From Aalborgiella sp043740415 (GTDB taxonomy: Bacteria; Pseudomonadota; Gammaproteobacteria; Burkholderiales; Burkholderiaceae_C), in the NCBI GenBank assembly GCA_043740415.1, contig JAYUCJ010000152.1, forward strand, positions 5,715-69,714: DNA of 64,000 nucleotides, in the 5' to 3' direction. This document shows, piece after piece, positions 17,832 through 25,691 of the stretch (its first letter is position 1; the number at the start of each line of letters is the position of its first letter). The translations under genes were made by a program, and so were the position numbers. The notes under the pieces were generated by a model. The model did no database searches. It was not told where the DNA came from and worked only from the letters and a program-made list of their open reading frames with translations.

Positions 17832-17838
17832 TGAGAAC

Positions 17839-17863
17839 ACTTCGACAAGCTCAGTGCGAACGG
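17839..17863. repeat. VRPEPVEG-type repeat, single copy
   Basis: A single repeat TTCGACAAGCTCAGTGCGAACGG lies between the purK stop and the tsaC start, covering the place where the tsaC ribosome-binding site would be. It is followed by a partial GCGAACGG copy at 17873. Confidence 0.75.
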
Positions 17864-17902
17864 AGAATGAAGCGCGAACGGTGTCTTTGTCATATCAAAA
17901 GA

Positions 17903-19093
17903 TCAATACTTTGCAATTCCGAGTATTTGCGCAGCCTGCGCCGTCGTCGTTTTCACAGCGTCAACCGTCGCGCCAGTCAGCGTCAAATGCCCCATCTTGC
18001 GGCCTTTTTTGGCTTCTTTTTTGCCGTACAGGTGCAAATGCGCGCCTGGCAAGGCCAACACCTGCGCCCAGGCTGGGGTTTGAGATTCGGTTGAACCGTT
18101 TTGAAACCACAAATCGCCCAGTAAATTGAGCATGATCGCTGGGCTGTGTTGGCGTGGCTGGGTCAGCGGCAGGCCGCACAGGGTGCGCACTTGCAGCTCG
18201 AATTGCGAGACATCGCAGGCGTCCAAGGTGTAATGACCGCTGTTGTGCGGACGCGGCGCGATTTCGTTGACCACCAGTGAATCGTCATGCAGCAAGAACA
18301 GCTCAACACACAGCACACCCACGTATTGCAGCTCATTTGCTACAGATATTGCAGCAGCTGTGGCACGTTTTACGCCGGCTACCGATAAATTATCCTCATA
18401 AACAGAGGTTGTCGCCAAAATACCATCGACATGTACATTCAGCTGCGGCGGGAAGTGGACAACCTGCCCATCTGCGCCGCGCGCCAAGATGACGGAATAC
18501 TCCGCTTTGAGCGGCAGCATCTTTTCTAAAACGCAGGTGACGCCACCTAATTCTGCAAATGCATCGGCTAATTCCGCTTGCGTTTTGACGCGGATTTGGC
18601 CTTTGCCGTCGTAACCCATGCGGGCGGTTTTGAGGATGCCGGGGAGCAAATCGGCTGAGACATCTGCAATTTGGGCGGCTGTTTCAATCACCGCATAGGG
18701 CGCAACGGTGATGGCATCAGCCCCACCTTTTGCAGCACAGGCGACGAAATGCGCTTTCTCGGCCACGCGGTCTTGCGCAATGGCGACGGACGCGGCACTG
18801 GGCGACACCGGGCATGTGAGCGACAAGGCTTGCAAGGCGCTGGCGGGCACGTTTTCAAATTCGGTGGTGATGGCCGCGCAGCGGCTGGACAGCTCGGCCA
18901 AGCCGGCGGGGTCTAAATACGCGGTTTGGATGTGGTCGTGGCTGACCAAGCCAGCGGGGCTGGAATCATCCGGGTCCAATACCACCGTGTTGTAACCCAT
19001 GCTTTGCGCAGCGTGGATGAACATGCGCCCAAGCTGACCGCCACCTAAAACGCCCAAGCTGGCATCTGGCAAAATCGGATTCAACACAATCAT
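17903..19093 (-). CDS. purK: 5-(carboxyamino)imidazole ribonucleotide synthase
   Basis: PurK is the ATP-grasp enzyme that carboxylates AIR to N5-CAIR in purine synthesis. The N-terminal GVLGGGQLGRM, the central TARMGYDGKGQ and the late VNEIAPRPHNSGHYT are diagnostic. It overlaps purE by 4 bp, and PurE uses its product. Length 396 is normal. Confidence 0.96.
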   Translation of the reverse strand: MIVLNPILPDASLGVLGGGQLGRMFIHAAQSMGYNTVVLDPDDSSPAGLVSHDHIQTAYLDPAGLAELSSRCAAITTEFENVPASALQALSLTCPVSPSAASVAIAQDRVAEKAHFVACAAKGGADAITVAPYAVIETAAQIADVSADLLPGILKTARMGYDGKGQIRVKTQAELADAFAELGGVTCVLEKMLPLKAEYSVILARGADGQVVHFPPQLNVHVDGILATTSVYEDNLSVAGVKRATAAAISVANELQYVGVLCVELFLLHDDSLVVNEIAPRPHNSGHYTLDACDVSQFELQVRTLCGLPLTQPRQHSPAIMLNLLGDLWFQNGSTESQTPAWAQVLALPGAHLHLYGKKEAKKGRKMGHLTLTGATVDAVKTTTAQAAQILGIAKY

Positions 19094-19632
19094 CCCGCGG
19101 CTTGAGGAACTGGCGGCACAACCATACCACGCGCCGTTTCGGTCTGTTTGGCGCGGAAAGCGTCGAGTTTGACGCGCAGAGCCATGTCGTTGTTCGCCAA
19201 CATCGCCACAGCAAACAAAGCCGCATTCGCTGCCCCCGCTGCGCCAATGGCAAAAGCCGCTACCGGTATGCCCTTGGGCATTTGCACAATGCTGTGCAGT
19301 GAATCAACGCCCTGCAAATGGTTGCTCGCCACCGGCACGCCCAGCACCGGCACGCTGGTTTTGGCCGCCAACATGCCCGGCAAATGCGCCGCGCCGCCGG
19401 CTCCGGCGATGATGACCTGCACCCCGCGCCCGCTGGCCGTTTCGGCGTAGGCAAACATGTCGTCGGGCATGCGGTGCGCGGAAACGACGCGTGCCTCGTG
19501 CGCGATGCCAAATTCCTCCAAAATCGCCACGGCGTGCTGCATGGTGGCCCAGTCTGAGCTGGAACCCATCAAAACGCCGACTTGGACGGCGGGGCTCGAA
19601 TCGTTATTTCTATCGTTTGTTGTGTTTTGCAT
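19090..19632 (-). CDS. purE: N5-carboxyaminoimidazole ribonucleotide mutase
   Basis: PurE converts N5-CAIR to CAIR. The class I signatures are present: VGVLMGSSSDWATM, EARVVSAHRMPDDM, IAGAGGAAHLPGM and GVPVASNHLQGVDSLHSI. It is the first gene of the purE-purK pair (4-bp overlap), with tsaC further downstream on the same strand. The 85-bp gap to the divergent cnoX must hold both promoters. Confidence 0.96.
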   Translation of the reverse strand: MQNTTNDRNNDSSPAVQVGVLMGSSSDWATMQHAVAILEEFGIAHEARVVSAHRMPDDMFAYAETASGRGVQVIIAGAGGAAHLPGMLAAKTSVPVLGVPVASNHLQGVDSLHSIVQMPKGIPVAAFAIGAAGAANAALFAVAMLANNDMALRVKLDAFRAKQTETARGMVVPPVPQAAG

Positions 19633-19717
19633 AAGTATGAGTGCGTGGATAATGTCATTTTACGTTTTTAAACCCCAGTTTTTACATTCCTCCATTCCTC
19701 CCCATGATTGATCTGCC

Positions 19718-20656
19718 ATGCTCGATATAACCCGCGCCACTTTTGAAACCGACATCGTCCAAGCGTCGATGACCACGCCCATTTTGGTCGATTTTTGGCA
19801 CCCCAAGAGTGAACAATGCGCGGTCATCGTCCCGCTGTTGGAAAAGCTGGAAGCTGACTATGCGGGTCGCTTCATGTTGGCGAAAGTGGACGCCAGCCAA
19901 GAGCAAGAAATTGCGGGCGCATTTGGCGTGCAGAGCATTCCGACCTGCATTTTGATGATGGGCGGCAAGCCGGTGGATGGTTTTCAGGGTGCGCAGCCAG
20001 AGGACAAACTCAGAGAATTTTTGGACAAGCACCTGCCACCAGCTTTAGAGTCAGAACCCGAAGAGCCAGAAACCGCTGAATTTGCTGAAATAACCCCAGA
20101 AATGGCGCTGAACAAGCTGGTAGAAAAACTCAAAGCCGCCCCCGAAGACGAAACCGCCCGATTCGATTTGGTCAAGCTGCTGATGATTTTAGGCCGCGAC
20201 GACGACGCCAAAATCGCCTTCGCCCCCGTGATCGCCAAAACCAGTGTGGTGCGCAAATTTGACTCACTCAAACGTTGGATGGATGCTGTAGACACTATAC
20301 ATTTGATAGCACCTCAGGCAACAAATACGCCGGCTACAGTCGAAAATAAGGCATTAAATGACCATGCAGACCAACTGGAAGCCAAAATCATCGCCAACAA
20401 ACGCGATTTTGAAGCCCGTTTCGCCAAAACCCAGCTTTTGATGGCGCAACAGCGTTGGACAGAGGCGATGGACGAGCTGCTAGAAATCTTGATGCGCGAC
20501 AAAACCTGGAACGACGACCAAGCCCGCAAAACCTACATCGCCATTCTGGACATCATCGAACCCGCCCCCGTGAAAGTGGCAGATGGACAGATTCCGCCTG
20601 TAGATGCGACGGTGGCGACGTATAGGCGGAGGTTGTCTAGTGTGGTTTTGAGTTAA
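19718..20656 (+). CDS. cnoX: CnoX/YbbN-type chaperedoxin (thioredoxin-TPR protein)
   Basis: This 312-residue protein has a thioredoxin fold (about 1-105) and a TPR-like C-terminus (about 125-300). The active site reads HPKSEQC, so the first cysteine is replaced by serine (Ser31, Cys34), as in E. coli YbbN/CnoX. It is a redox-regulated holdase rather than a disulfide reductase. Residues 192-206 (DTIHLIAPQATNTPA) come from an AINTP element inserted in the TPR region. Confidence 0.88.
   Translation: MLDITRATFETDIVQASMTTPILVDFWHPKSEQCAVIVPLLEKLEADYAGRFMLAKVDASQEQEIAGAFGVQSIPTCILMMGGKPVDGFQGAQPEDKLREFLDKHLPPALESEPEEPETAEFAEITPEMALNKLVEKLKAAPEDETARFDLVKLLMILGRDDDAKIAFAPVIAKTSVVRKFDSLKRWMDAVDTIHLIAPQATNTPATVENKALNDHADQLEAKIIANKRDFEARFAKTQLLMAQQRWTEAMDELLEILMRDKTWNDDQARKTYIAILDIIEPAPVKVADGQIPPVDATVATYRRRLSSVVLS
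20295..20337 (+). repeat. AINTP element inside cnoX
   Basis: The copy reads CTATACATTTGATAGCA, then CAGGCAACAAATACGCCGGC, in the sense strand. It is translated as TIHLIAPQATNTPAT. It lies between two TPR-like helices and keeps the frame open. Confidence 0.9.
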
Positions 20657-20762
20657 GCTGTGGGTAATGTTGCAATGTTTACCGTATAAATTGAGTGATC
20701 TCGTACATACCCTATATTGACTGATTCACATATAAAGCCCAGATTCATTTAGAAAGATATCC

Positions 20763-21512
20763 ATGCGTCTTCAAATTGCGATTTACTCACTTTTGATCCT
20801 AGCTCTTGCCGCTTGCAAGCCTAGCAACGAAATAGTGACAACTAAGGCTACTACTGAGCTAAAACCCGCGGCTTTGCCTACGGCGCCAATAAAAAAATCG
20901 GATTGGGAGAATGCAATAAAGGCGACTTACGAAAAAAGTCAAATTAATACTGATAAAGAGGGTGTGACTGAGTTTGTGGCTTGCTTCCAAACCAAAGATG
21001 GAAATAAATGTACTGGGTCTGTGTTTGGAAAACACGATGTATTTCGTCACCTCACAATCTTTACACCAGCAAATTCGGAAAGTGCAGCTCTTGGCATATG
21101 GAAGTATCTTCATTCGTATGTATCGCTTATTGATTGCAAGCGTCCTAGTGTTCTACTATCACCTCATATCTTTTCGAAAGAAGGATGGCTATTTATGGAT
21201 AAGGTGTCAGTTTTAGCTGACGGTGAATTACTTTTGGAACACAAATTCACAAGTACTGAGGTTGATCGCGATAACAATACATGGGGAATTGACGAAAGAG
21301 CGCATTGGGTAGCGTCAGACAATGATCTTAGCGCGTTAAAGCGAATTGCCAGTGCCAAAGTAATTATCGTCCGCCTTTCGGGTGCCAAGGGCTACGTCAC
21401 TGTTGCTGAAAAAGATATTAGCCGCATTAAAGAAGACTTCAAAAGCGTACTAGCAATATATAGCGTGCTCGATGCCGCCGCAGCTAGTAAAGAACCAGCT
21501 GAGTGTATTTGA
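20763..21512 (+). CDS. Hypothetical lipoprotein
   Basis: This 249-residue protein has a lipoprotein signal (LLILALAACKP, Cys18). The mature part has a threonine/proline linker to about residue 48, then an alpha/beta domain with paired cysteines (VACFQTKDGNKCTG). It is not recognised. Codon use and G+C differ sharply from cnoX before it, marking the start of the accessory block. Confidence 0.55.
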   Translation: MRLQIAIYSLLILALAACKPSNEIVTTKATTELKPAALPTAPIKKSDWENAIKATYEKSQINTDKEGVTEFVACFQTKDGNKCTGSVFGKHDVFRHLTIFTPANSESAALGIWKYLHSYVSLIDCKRPSVLLSPHIFSKEGWLFMDKVSVLADGELLLEHKFTSTEVDRDNNTWGIDERAHWVASDNDLSALKRIASAKVIIVRLSGAKGYVTVAEKDISRIKEDFKSVLAIYSVLDAAAASKEPAECI

Positions 21513-21590
21513 TTGGTTATCTTCTATAACTCAGAGCTTAATCTCAATTTTGCTGATCAACCTAGTTCAAACCGCGTAACACTTGGTGGC

Positions 21591-21632
21591 AGGTTTTTTT
21601 TCGCTAGAAATCTTGATACGCGAAAAAAACCT
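21591..21632. other. Long A/T-flanked inverted repeat
   Basis: AGGTTTTTTTTCGC pairs with GCGAAAAAAACCT (one-base bulge) across a 15-bp loop, in the 181-bp gap between the lipoprotein and the DUF2971 gene. It could be a terminator for the lipoprotein gene. Nothing else is seen in this gap. Confidence 0.45.
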
Positions 21633-21693
21633 AGAGCGACGATTACATTAATCGGTAAAGCTCAGGCTTTCATTTCTTGTGTGAGGTGTATTT

Positions 21694-22710
21694 ATGATTT
21701 TTTATAAATATTACAGTTTTAGCTCAGGAATAGCTGCCCTTAGCAGCCAAAAGCTCGGTTTTCGGGAACCCAAATACTTCAACGACCCATTTGAGCTAAG
21801 TTACCTTAACAACTCCAGTGACTCAAATTTTATTGAAGACAAGATGAACTCGCTAAAGAAGAGCCTAGTCATACTTTCATTAACTAAAACCTATAGCAAC
21901 CCATTAATGTGGGCTCATTATGGAGAGGATCATAAGGGTTTCGTAATTGGTTATGACATTGACGATGATTTTTTTCTTTCTCAAAAATACAACGTTATTA
22001 CAGCAGCCGAAGGTAAAGTTTCATATACCAATAAGAAAGAAAAAATCATAATTTCCGAAAAATTAAAAAATGTTTTACACGAAATTTACTTGATAGGAGA
22101 AGGCAAGATATCCAGCCACCTTAAATCGAAATTATTATTATCCATTTTGAAGAAGGCACTTTTATACAAACACTCGTCATGGGCTTATGAAGAGGAAGTT
22201 AGAGTTATCAAAGTCTTAGATTCCAAATTCAAAGAATCTGAGGAGTGGCAATCCGACCCAAACAGAGCTTTTTCTTCATTTAGCAAATCTGTGGCTCCAG
22301 GAATTGAAACGATTTCAATTCCTGGACTTTACTTATTTAACAAGGAGGTAAAAATTAAAGAAGTCTACCTTGGCATGCGTAATCCTTTATTGAGTCCTCA
22401 TATTCAAACAAGTGATCCGATTGAAAGTCGTGATATCTACGAACAGTCTAAAAAGCATTCGTGGTGCGTAAAAAAAATGTCTATGGCTAGCGGCTCTTGG
22501 GAGCTTGAAGGCCATGATATAAATCGTGAACTATTAATGATTCGAAAGCAGACTAGAGGCCTTATTAGGTCATTGGCTTTTAGCGGCTTAGAGGCTGAGT
22601 ACCTATGCAGGACTCTTCCGCTAAACTTGGATAGCGTTGAAGATAGATATGAATTAACCAACTGGTATGACAGAATCGAGCTTAAAAGAAATGGTGAGTT
22701 TGTCACCTAA
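21694..22710 (+). CDS. DUF2971-family protein
   Basis: This 338-residue protein has the DUF2971 N-terminal pattern: IFYKYYSF, LGFREPKYFNDPFEL, VILSLTKTYSNPLMWAHYG and HKGFVIGYDI. Function is unknown, though the family is often found in defence or mobile regions. The gene is A+T-rich. A degenerate copy of the purC 3' end appears 30 bp after its stop, suggesting it belongs to the same stacked array as the toxin-antitoxin modules downstream. Confidence 0.7.
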   Translation: MIFYKYYSFSSGIAALSSQKLGFREPKYFNDPFELSYLNNSSDSNFIEDKMNSLKKSLVILSLTKTYSNPLMWAHYGEDHKGFVIGYDIDDDFFLSQKYNVITAAEGKVSYTNKKEKIIISEKLKNVLHEIYLIGEGKISSHLKSKLLLSILKKALLYKHSSWAYEEEVRVIKVLDSKFKESEEWQSDPNRAFSSFSKSVAPGIETISIPGLYLFNKEVKIKEVYLGMRNPLLSPHIQTSDPIESRDIYEQSKKHSWCVKKMSMASGSWELEGHDINRELLMIRKQTRGLIRSLAFSGLEAEYLCRTLPLNLDSVEDRYELTNWYDRIELKRNGEFVT

Positions 22711-22739
22711 AAAGGCCTTAGTTTGTAAATTCTCACTCC

Positions 22740-22762
22740 GTCAACCACCTCCTAGCCTCTTC
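22740..22762 (-). repeat. Degenerate purC 3'-end copy (oldest candidate)
   Basis: GTCAACC-C-TCC-AGCCTCTT matches about 19 of 22 positions of the better copies at 24262 and 25000, then similarity is lost. It is the weakest member of the series and may mark the oldest insertion. The rest of the 22711-22923 gap holds only an ACTGAC/ACTGAT hexamer run near 22816-22841. Confidence 0.4.
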
Positions 22763-22923
22763 TCTTTCTACTTAGTAAATAGCGTTTTTTTTGATCACAC
22801 AAGTTAGCATGTACGTACTGATACTGACACTGACACTGACAATAATATAAGTCCCCTTAAAAGTTCTAATCTTTATAAAAAACTACAATTGCTCGATAAG
22901 TTTTTAATAACCCAAGGATAATC

Positions 22924-23400
22924 ATGAAAATATTTGCAGGCATCGTTGGCGGTCTAATTTTGGCCATCCTCGGAGCAATCTTCTTTACAGTTGGTGGCGC
23001 ATCAAGCCCTGGACGCGGTAGTGGATTTGGTGCAATCGCATTCTGTGCATTCTGGATAGTTGGAATAATTGTTGCTGTAAAGGCCCCATCTCCAGCGAAA
23101 GCTTGGCGAAGATTACTGATAACATCTGCAATCGCTTCATTTATGCTGCCACTAGCAGGAATCATATTTACGAGTTCACAAGTCGCAAATACTATCGAGA
23201 AAGGCGGCGAGTACGTTGAAGCAGCAGCAACTGGAGCCGCAATTGGTGGAACACTTATCTCTGGTTTTATGGGATTTGTAGGTTTTTTTCTAGGATCAGT
23301 ATTTCTAATTATTGGGTTACTCGTAGGTCGAGATAAACAGATAATCTACATCCAATCGCCTCCGCAAAAACCAGATACTGAACCCGTCAATCACGTCTAA
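22924..23400 (+). CDS. Hypothetical membrane protein
   Basis: This 158-residue protein has about four hydrophobic segments (residues 3-27, 36-56, 66-80 and 98-138), several glycine-rich, and a proline-rich tail. It is not recognised. Its last codons (PVNHV) are made from the start of a purC 3'-end repeat, so the tail was probably acquired or altered at the junction. Confidence 0.5.
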   Translation: MKIFAGIVGGLILAILGAIFFTVGGASSPGRGSGFGAIAFCAFWIVGIIVAVKAPSPAKAWRRLLITSAIASFMLPLAGIIFTSSQVANTIEKGGEYVEAAATGAAIGGTLISGFMGFVGFFLGSVFLIIGLLVGRDKQIIYIQSPPQKPDTEPVNHV

Positions 23401-23436
23401 ACTCCTTGATACTTCACGCCGCCTTCTCAATCACCT
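23386..23436 (-). repeat. purC 3'-end copy A
   Basis: This stretch aligns over about 51 bp with the end of the purC gene (25695-25746). It shares the exact blocks TTGATACTTC and TTCTCAATCACCT. It separates the membrane protein gene from the first toxin-antitoxin pair. Confidence 0.75.
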
Positions 23437-23455
23437 TTGATTGAATACAAGCGCA

Positions 23456-23489
23456 TTGACAAACTTATAAAGTGAACACATAATATGTG
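23456..23489 (+). promoter_or_regulatory. Promoter/operator of the RHH-PIN module
   Basis: TTGACA (23456-23461) and CATAAT (23479-23484) are 17 bp apart, a near-consensus sigma-70 promoter. The palindrome CACATA-A-TATGTG (23477-23489) overlaps the -10 box and is the likely antitoxin-binding operator. Confidence 0.65.
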
Positions 23490-23506
23490 CAAAAATGGAG
23501 TTTGCA

Positions 23507-23734
23507 ATGAACATCACCTTATCAATCGACGAACGCGTGGCTGAAAATGCGCGTGAGGCTGCTCGCAAAATGGGGAAAAGCTTGAACCAAGTGGTGCGTG
23601 ACTATTTGGAGCAATTGGCCGGCACGGCGCATGCTGAGCAAGACTTTGATGCGTTTGAACAGCGTTGCTTGAACACCAAAGGACGCTTGAACCATTGGAC
23701 CTTCAACCGCGAAGAAGCCAATGCCCGCCATTAA
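23507..23734 (+). CDS. Ribbon-helix-helix-type antitoxin
   Basis: The ATG at 23507 is chosen because GGAG lies 6 bp upstream. The 75-residue product begins MNITLSIDERVAENAREAAR and has a ribbon-helix-helix N-terminus plus a charged tail. It is the antitoxin for the PIN toxin that overlaps it by 14 bp. The module is bounded by purC 3'-end copies A and B. Confidence 0.8.
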   Translation: MNITLSIDERVAENAREAARKMGKSLNQVVRDYLEQLAGTAHAEQDFDAFEQRCLNTKGRLNHWTFNREEANARH

Positions 23735-24221
23735 TACAGGCAGTGCCAAGCCGCCTACCGCGCAAGAAGCAAGCGCAGCGTATTTGGCTATATACCAGCC
23801 ACTGGCAAAAGAACGCTGCTTCATAGACACCAATTTGCTGATTTATGCAGACAGTGGGGACGAGCCCGTCAAACAGCGCATCGCCTTGTCTTTGCTTAAG
23901 CAGCTTAGACTGAATCAAACAGGCGTGTTGTCAACCCAAGTGCTGAACGAATACTGCAACGTAGCGCTCAACAAACTGAAGCTACCACATGCCGATATTC
24001 GTGAGCAAATGCAATTTTGGGAGCAATACGAAGTTGTCCAAGTGACCCCAGCCATCATCCACATGGGGCTAGACTTGCACCAAACCCGATCTCTAGGTTT
24101 TTTTGACGCGCTGATTGTCGCTGCCGCCAAAACCAGCGGCTGCACCGTTCTGTATTCTGAAGATATGAATGCGGGTGAGATGGTGAACGGGGTACGGATT
24201 GTGAACCCGTTCAGGCTTTAG
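23721..24221 (+). CDS. PIN-domain ribonuclease toxin (VapC-like)
   Basis: The PIN domain begins at FIDTNLLIYADSG (Asp36) and includes Glu77, Asp129 in SLGFFDALIVAA and Asp148 in YSEDMN, the usual metal-binding acids. The first 30 residues are an unusual alanine-rich extension, so translation may begin further in. It is paired with the antitoxin upstream. It differs from the PIN toxin at 12720. Confidence 0.87.
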   Translation: MPAINTGSAKPPTAQEASAAYLAIYQPLAKERCFIDTNLLIYADSGDEPVKQRIALSLLKQLRLNQTGVLSTQVLNEYCNVALNKLKLPHADIREQMQFWEQYEVVQVTPAIIHMGLDLHQTRSLGFFDALIVAAAKTSGCTVLYSEDMNAGEMVNGVRIVNPFRL

Positions 24222-24261
24222 TTAGCCACTTTAGAGCGTCAACTCGTCAACGCTTCAGCCC

Positions 24262-24323
24262 GTCAACCGCGTCCAAGCCTTTAGATACTTCGCCGCCGTT
24301 TCTCAATCACCTCGCGTGGCACA
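24262..24323 (-). repeat. purC 3'-end copy B
   Basis: Read on the minus strand it encodes VPREVIEK, identical to the purC protein, then a 1-bp deletion shifts the frame. The match covers about 60 bp. It separates the PIN module from the HigBA-like module. Confidence 0.85.
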
Positions 24324-24339
24324 CAATTTCTTGCATCAA

Positions 24340-24357
24340 GTTAGCATTTATGCTAAC
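24340..24357. promoter_or_regulatory. Operator of the HigBA-like module
   Basis: A perfect palindrome GTTAGCAT-TT-ATGCTAAC ends 8 bp before the toxin ATG. XRE-type antitoxins such as HigA bind palindromes of this kind to repress their operon. Confidence 0.7.
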
Positions 24358-24365
24358 ATTTACCT

Positions 24366-24692
24366 ATGGCATTTGCAATCAACTACTTTCATGCACGTGT
24401 GCTGGCAGAAATTGAATCTTGGCCTGTGGATGTTGTTGCTGACTATGCCCGCCTTGTTGAATTGCTGATTGAACATGGCCCAAGTCTGCGGTTGCCGCAC
24501 TCGCGGGCTTTTGGTGATGGGCTTTTTGAGCTTCGACCCAAAGGCAGATCAGGCATTGGGCGAGCGTTCTACTGTTACATGCAAGGTAAACGGGTCATCG
24601 TTTTGCATGCCTTCATCAAGAAATCTCAACAAACGCCTGACAACGATCTAAAACTTGCCCGCAAACGCTTAAAAGAGGTGCAACATGGCTGA
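24366..24692 (+). CDS. HigB/RelE-type toxin (Gp49-like)
   Basis: This 108-residue protein belongs to the phage Gp49-like/HigB branch of RelE toxins, ribosome-dependent mRNA endonucleases. The signature RAFGDGLFELRPKGRSGIGRAFY followed by VIVLHAFIKKSQQTP is typical. It precedes and overlaps its antitoxin by 8 bp, the inverted toxin-first order characteristic of HigBA. Confidence 0.88.
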   Translation: MAFAINYFHARVLAEIESWPVDVVADYARLVELLIEHGPSLRLPHSRAFGDGLFELRPKGRSGIGRAFYCYMQGKRVIVLHAFIKKSQQTPDNDLKLARKRLKEVQHG

Positions 24693-24999
24693 ACTGAAAT
24701 ATGAACCTGTAACGCATAACCATAAACAATTTTTGGCGAAGGCTAACGAGCGCAAAGGCTTTCAAGAGGCCTACGACGCGCTAGAGTTGGAATACAAGGT
24801 TACCAACCAAATGCTGAAAGCGCGTTCACGTGCAGGGCTGACGCAAGATGCTGTTGCCGAGCGCATGGGCACGACCAAAAGTGCCATTTCAAGGCTTGAA
24901 GCGGCGGGAAAACATGCGCCATCTTTATCAACCTTGAAGCGCTACGCGCAAGCTGTGGGCTGCGAGCTGCAAATTAGACTTGTGCCGCAAAAGGCGTAA
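24685..24999 (+). CDS. HigA-type XRE-family antitoxin
   Basis: This 104-residue protein has an N-terminal toxin-binding part and a helix-turn-helix (about 52-96: SRAGLTQDAVAERMGTTKSAISRLEA). It would neutralise the toxin and repress through the palindrome at 24340. Its stop codon is directly followed by purC 3'-end copy C. Confidence 0.9.
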   Translation: MAELKYEPVTHNHKQFLAKANERKGFQEAYDALELEYKVTNQMLKARSRAGLTQDAVAERMGTTKSAISRLEAAGKHAPSLSTLKRYAQAVGCELQIRLVPQKA

Positions 25000-25065
25000 G
25001 TCAACCGCGTCCAAGCCTCTTGATACTTCGCCGCCGTTTTCTCAATCACCTCAGACAGCACGCGG
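25000..25065 (-). repeat. purC 3'-end copy C
   Basis: Read on the minus strand it encodes EVIEKTAAKYQEAWTRLT with no interruption, the exact C-terminus of PurC except for the last residue. It begins immediately after the HigA stop codon. Its third-codon bases (GACGCGGTTGAC) match copy B rather than the real purC end (GACTAGGCTGAC). Confidence 0.9.
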
Positions 25066-25099
25066 AGTTCGGGGCTGATTTATCCGATTTGACATCTAC

Positions 25100-25131
25100 G
25101 TTGTAATTCATACAATGCAATGTATTACAAC
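25100..25131. promoter_or_regulatory. Operator of the ParDE-like module
   Basis: GTTGTAAT and ATTACAAC form an inverted repeat around an inner CATACA/AATGTA region, just upstream of the antitoxin start at 25148. It is inferred to be the autoregulatory site of the ribbon-helix-helix antitoxin. Confidence 0.6.
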
Positions 25132-25147
25132 GCAATGGATTTCTACC

Positions 25148-25396
25148 ATGACAGCACTTGCACAAACGCGGACAATCAATGTACGTGTGCCTATCACCGT
25201 ATTCGACCAATTGGAAGAGCTCGCGAAAGCCACAGCACGAACGAAGAGCTTCGTCACGGTTGAAGCCCTCTCCAGCTACTTGGATGCGCAAGCTTGGCAG
25301 ATTCGAGAGGTCACGGCGGCGCTTGAAGAAGCAGAGAGAGGCGAATTTGCCACTGACGAAGAGGTAAACGCGGTATTTGCGAAATATGGCGCTTGA
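25148..25396 (+). CDS. ParD/CopG-type ribbon-helix-helix antitoxin
   Basis: The start is taken at 25148 (MTALAQTRTINVRVP). The 82-residue product has a ribbon-helix-helix (TINVRVPITVFDQLEELAKATARTKS) and an acidic C-terminus (EEVNAVFAKYGA), typical of antitoxins paired with ParE. The toxin starts 16 bp later. Confidence 0.87.
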   Translation: MTALAQTRTINVRVPITVFDQLEELAKATARTKSFVTVEALSSYLDAQAWQIREVTAALEEAERGEFATDEEVNAVFAKYGA

Positions 25397-25412
25397 ATAT
25401 TCAGCTTAAAGA

Positions 25413-25691
25413 ATGGAGCTTAAATTACGTTGGTCAAAACGAGCACTAGGCCGCCTCGACACCATCACCGCCTACATCGCCAAAGACAACCCTACACGCG
25501 CCGAGAGCTTTGCAAAGGAGCTTAGGAAAAAAGTGACTATTTTGAAGTCACATCAACTCGGAACAGCTTGGCAAGTTTTTGGCACTAAACAATATGTGCT
25601 ACATCCGAACTACATTGCGATCTACCGAGTCGTGCGAGATGAAGTCCAGATATTGACGATTTTGCATGCAACGCAGGAACGGCAAGATTAG
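25413..25691 (+). CDS. ParE/RelE-type toxin
   Basis: This 92-residue toxin has the ParE fold: WSKRALGRLDTITAYIAKDNPTRA at the N-terminus and YVLHPNYIAIYRVVRDEVQILTILHATQ at the C-terminus. ParE proteins poison DNA gyrase, whereas close RelE relatives cut mRNA; the sequence does not decide. Its TAG stop overlaps the convergent purC TAA by two bases, as if the module was fitted exactly to the end of purC. Confidence 0.87.
   Translation: MELKLRWSKRALGRLDTITAYIAKDNPTRAESFAKELRKKVTILKSHQLGTAWQVFGTKQYVLHPNYIAIYRVVRDEVQILTILHATQERQD

Noticed and set aside
18331..18385. Possible AINTP element in purK
   Set aside because: TACGCCGGCTAC occurs, but the GGCAATAAA core is absent and the translated segment is native PurK sequence.
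22816..22841. ACTGAC/ACTGAT hexamer run as a CRISPR or iteron array
   Set aside because: The units are only 6 bp, without spacers, and no Cas or Rep gene is nearby.
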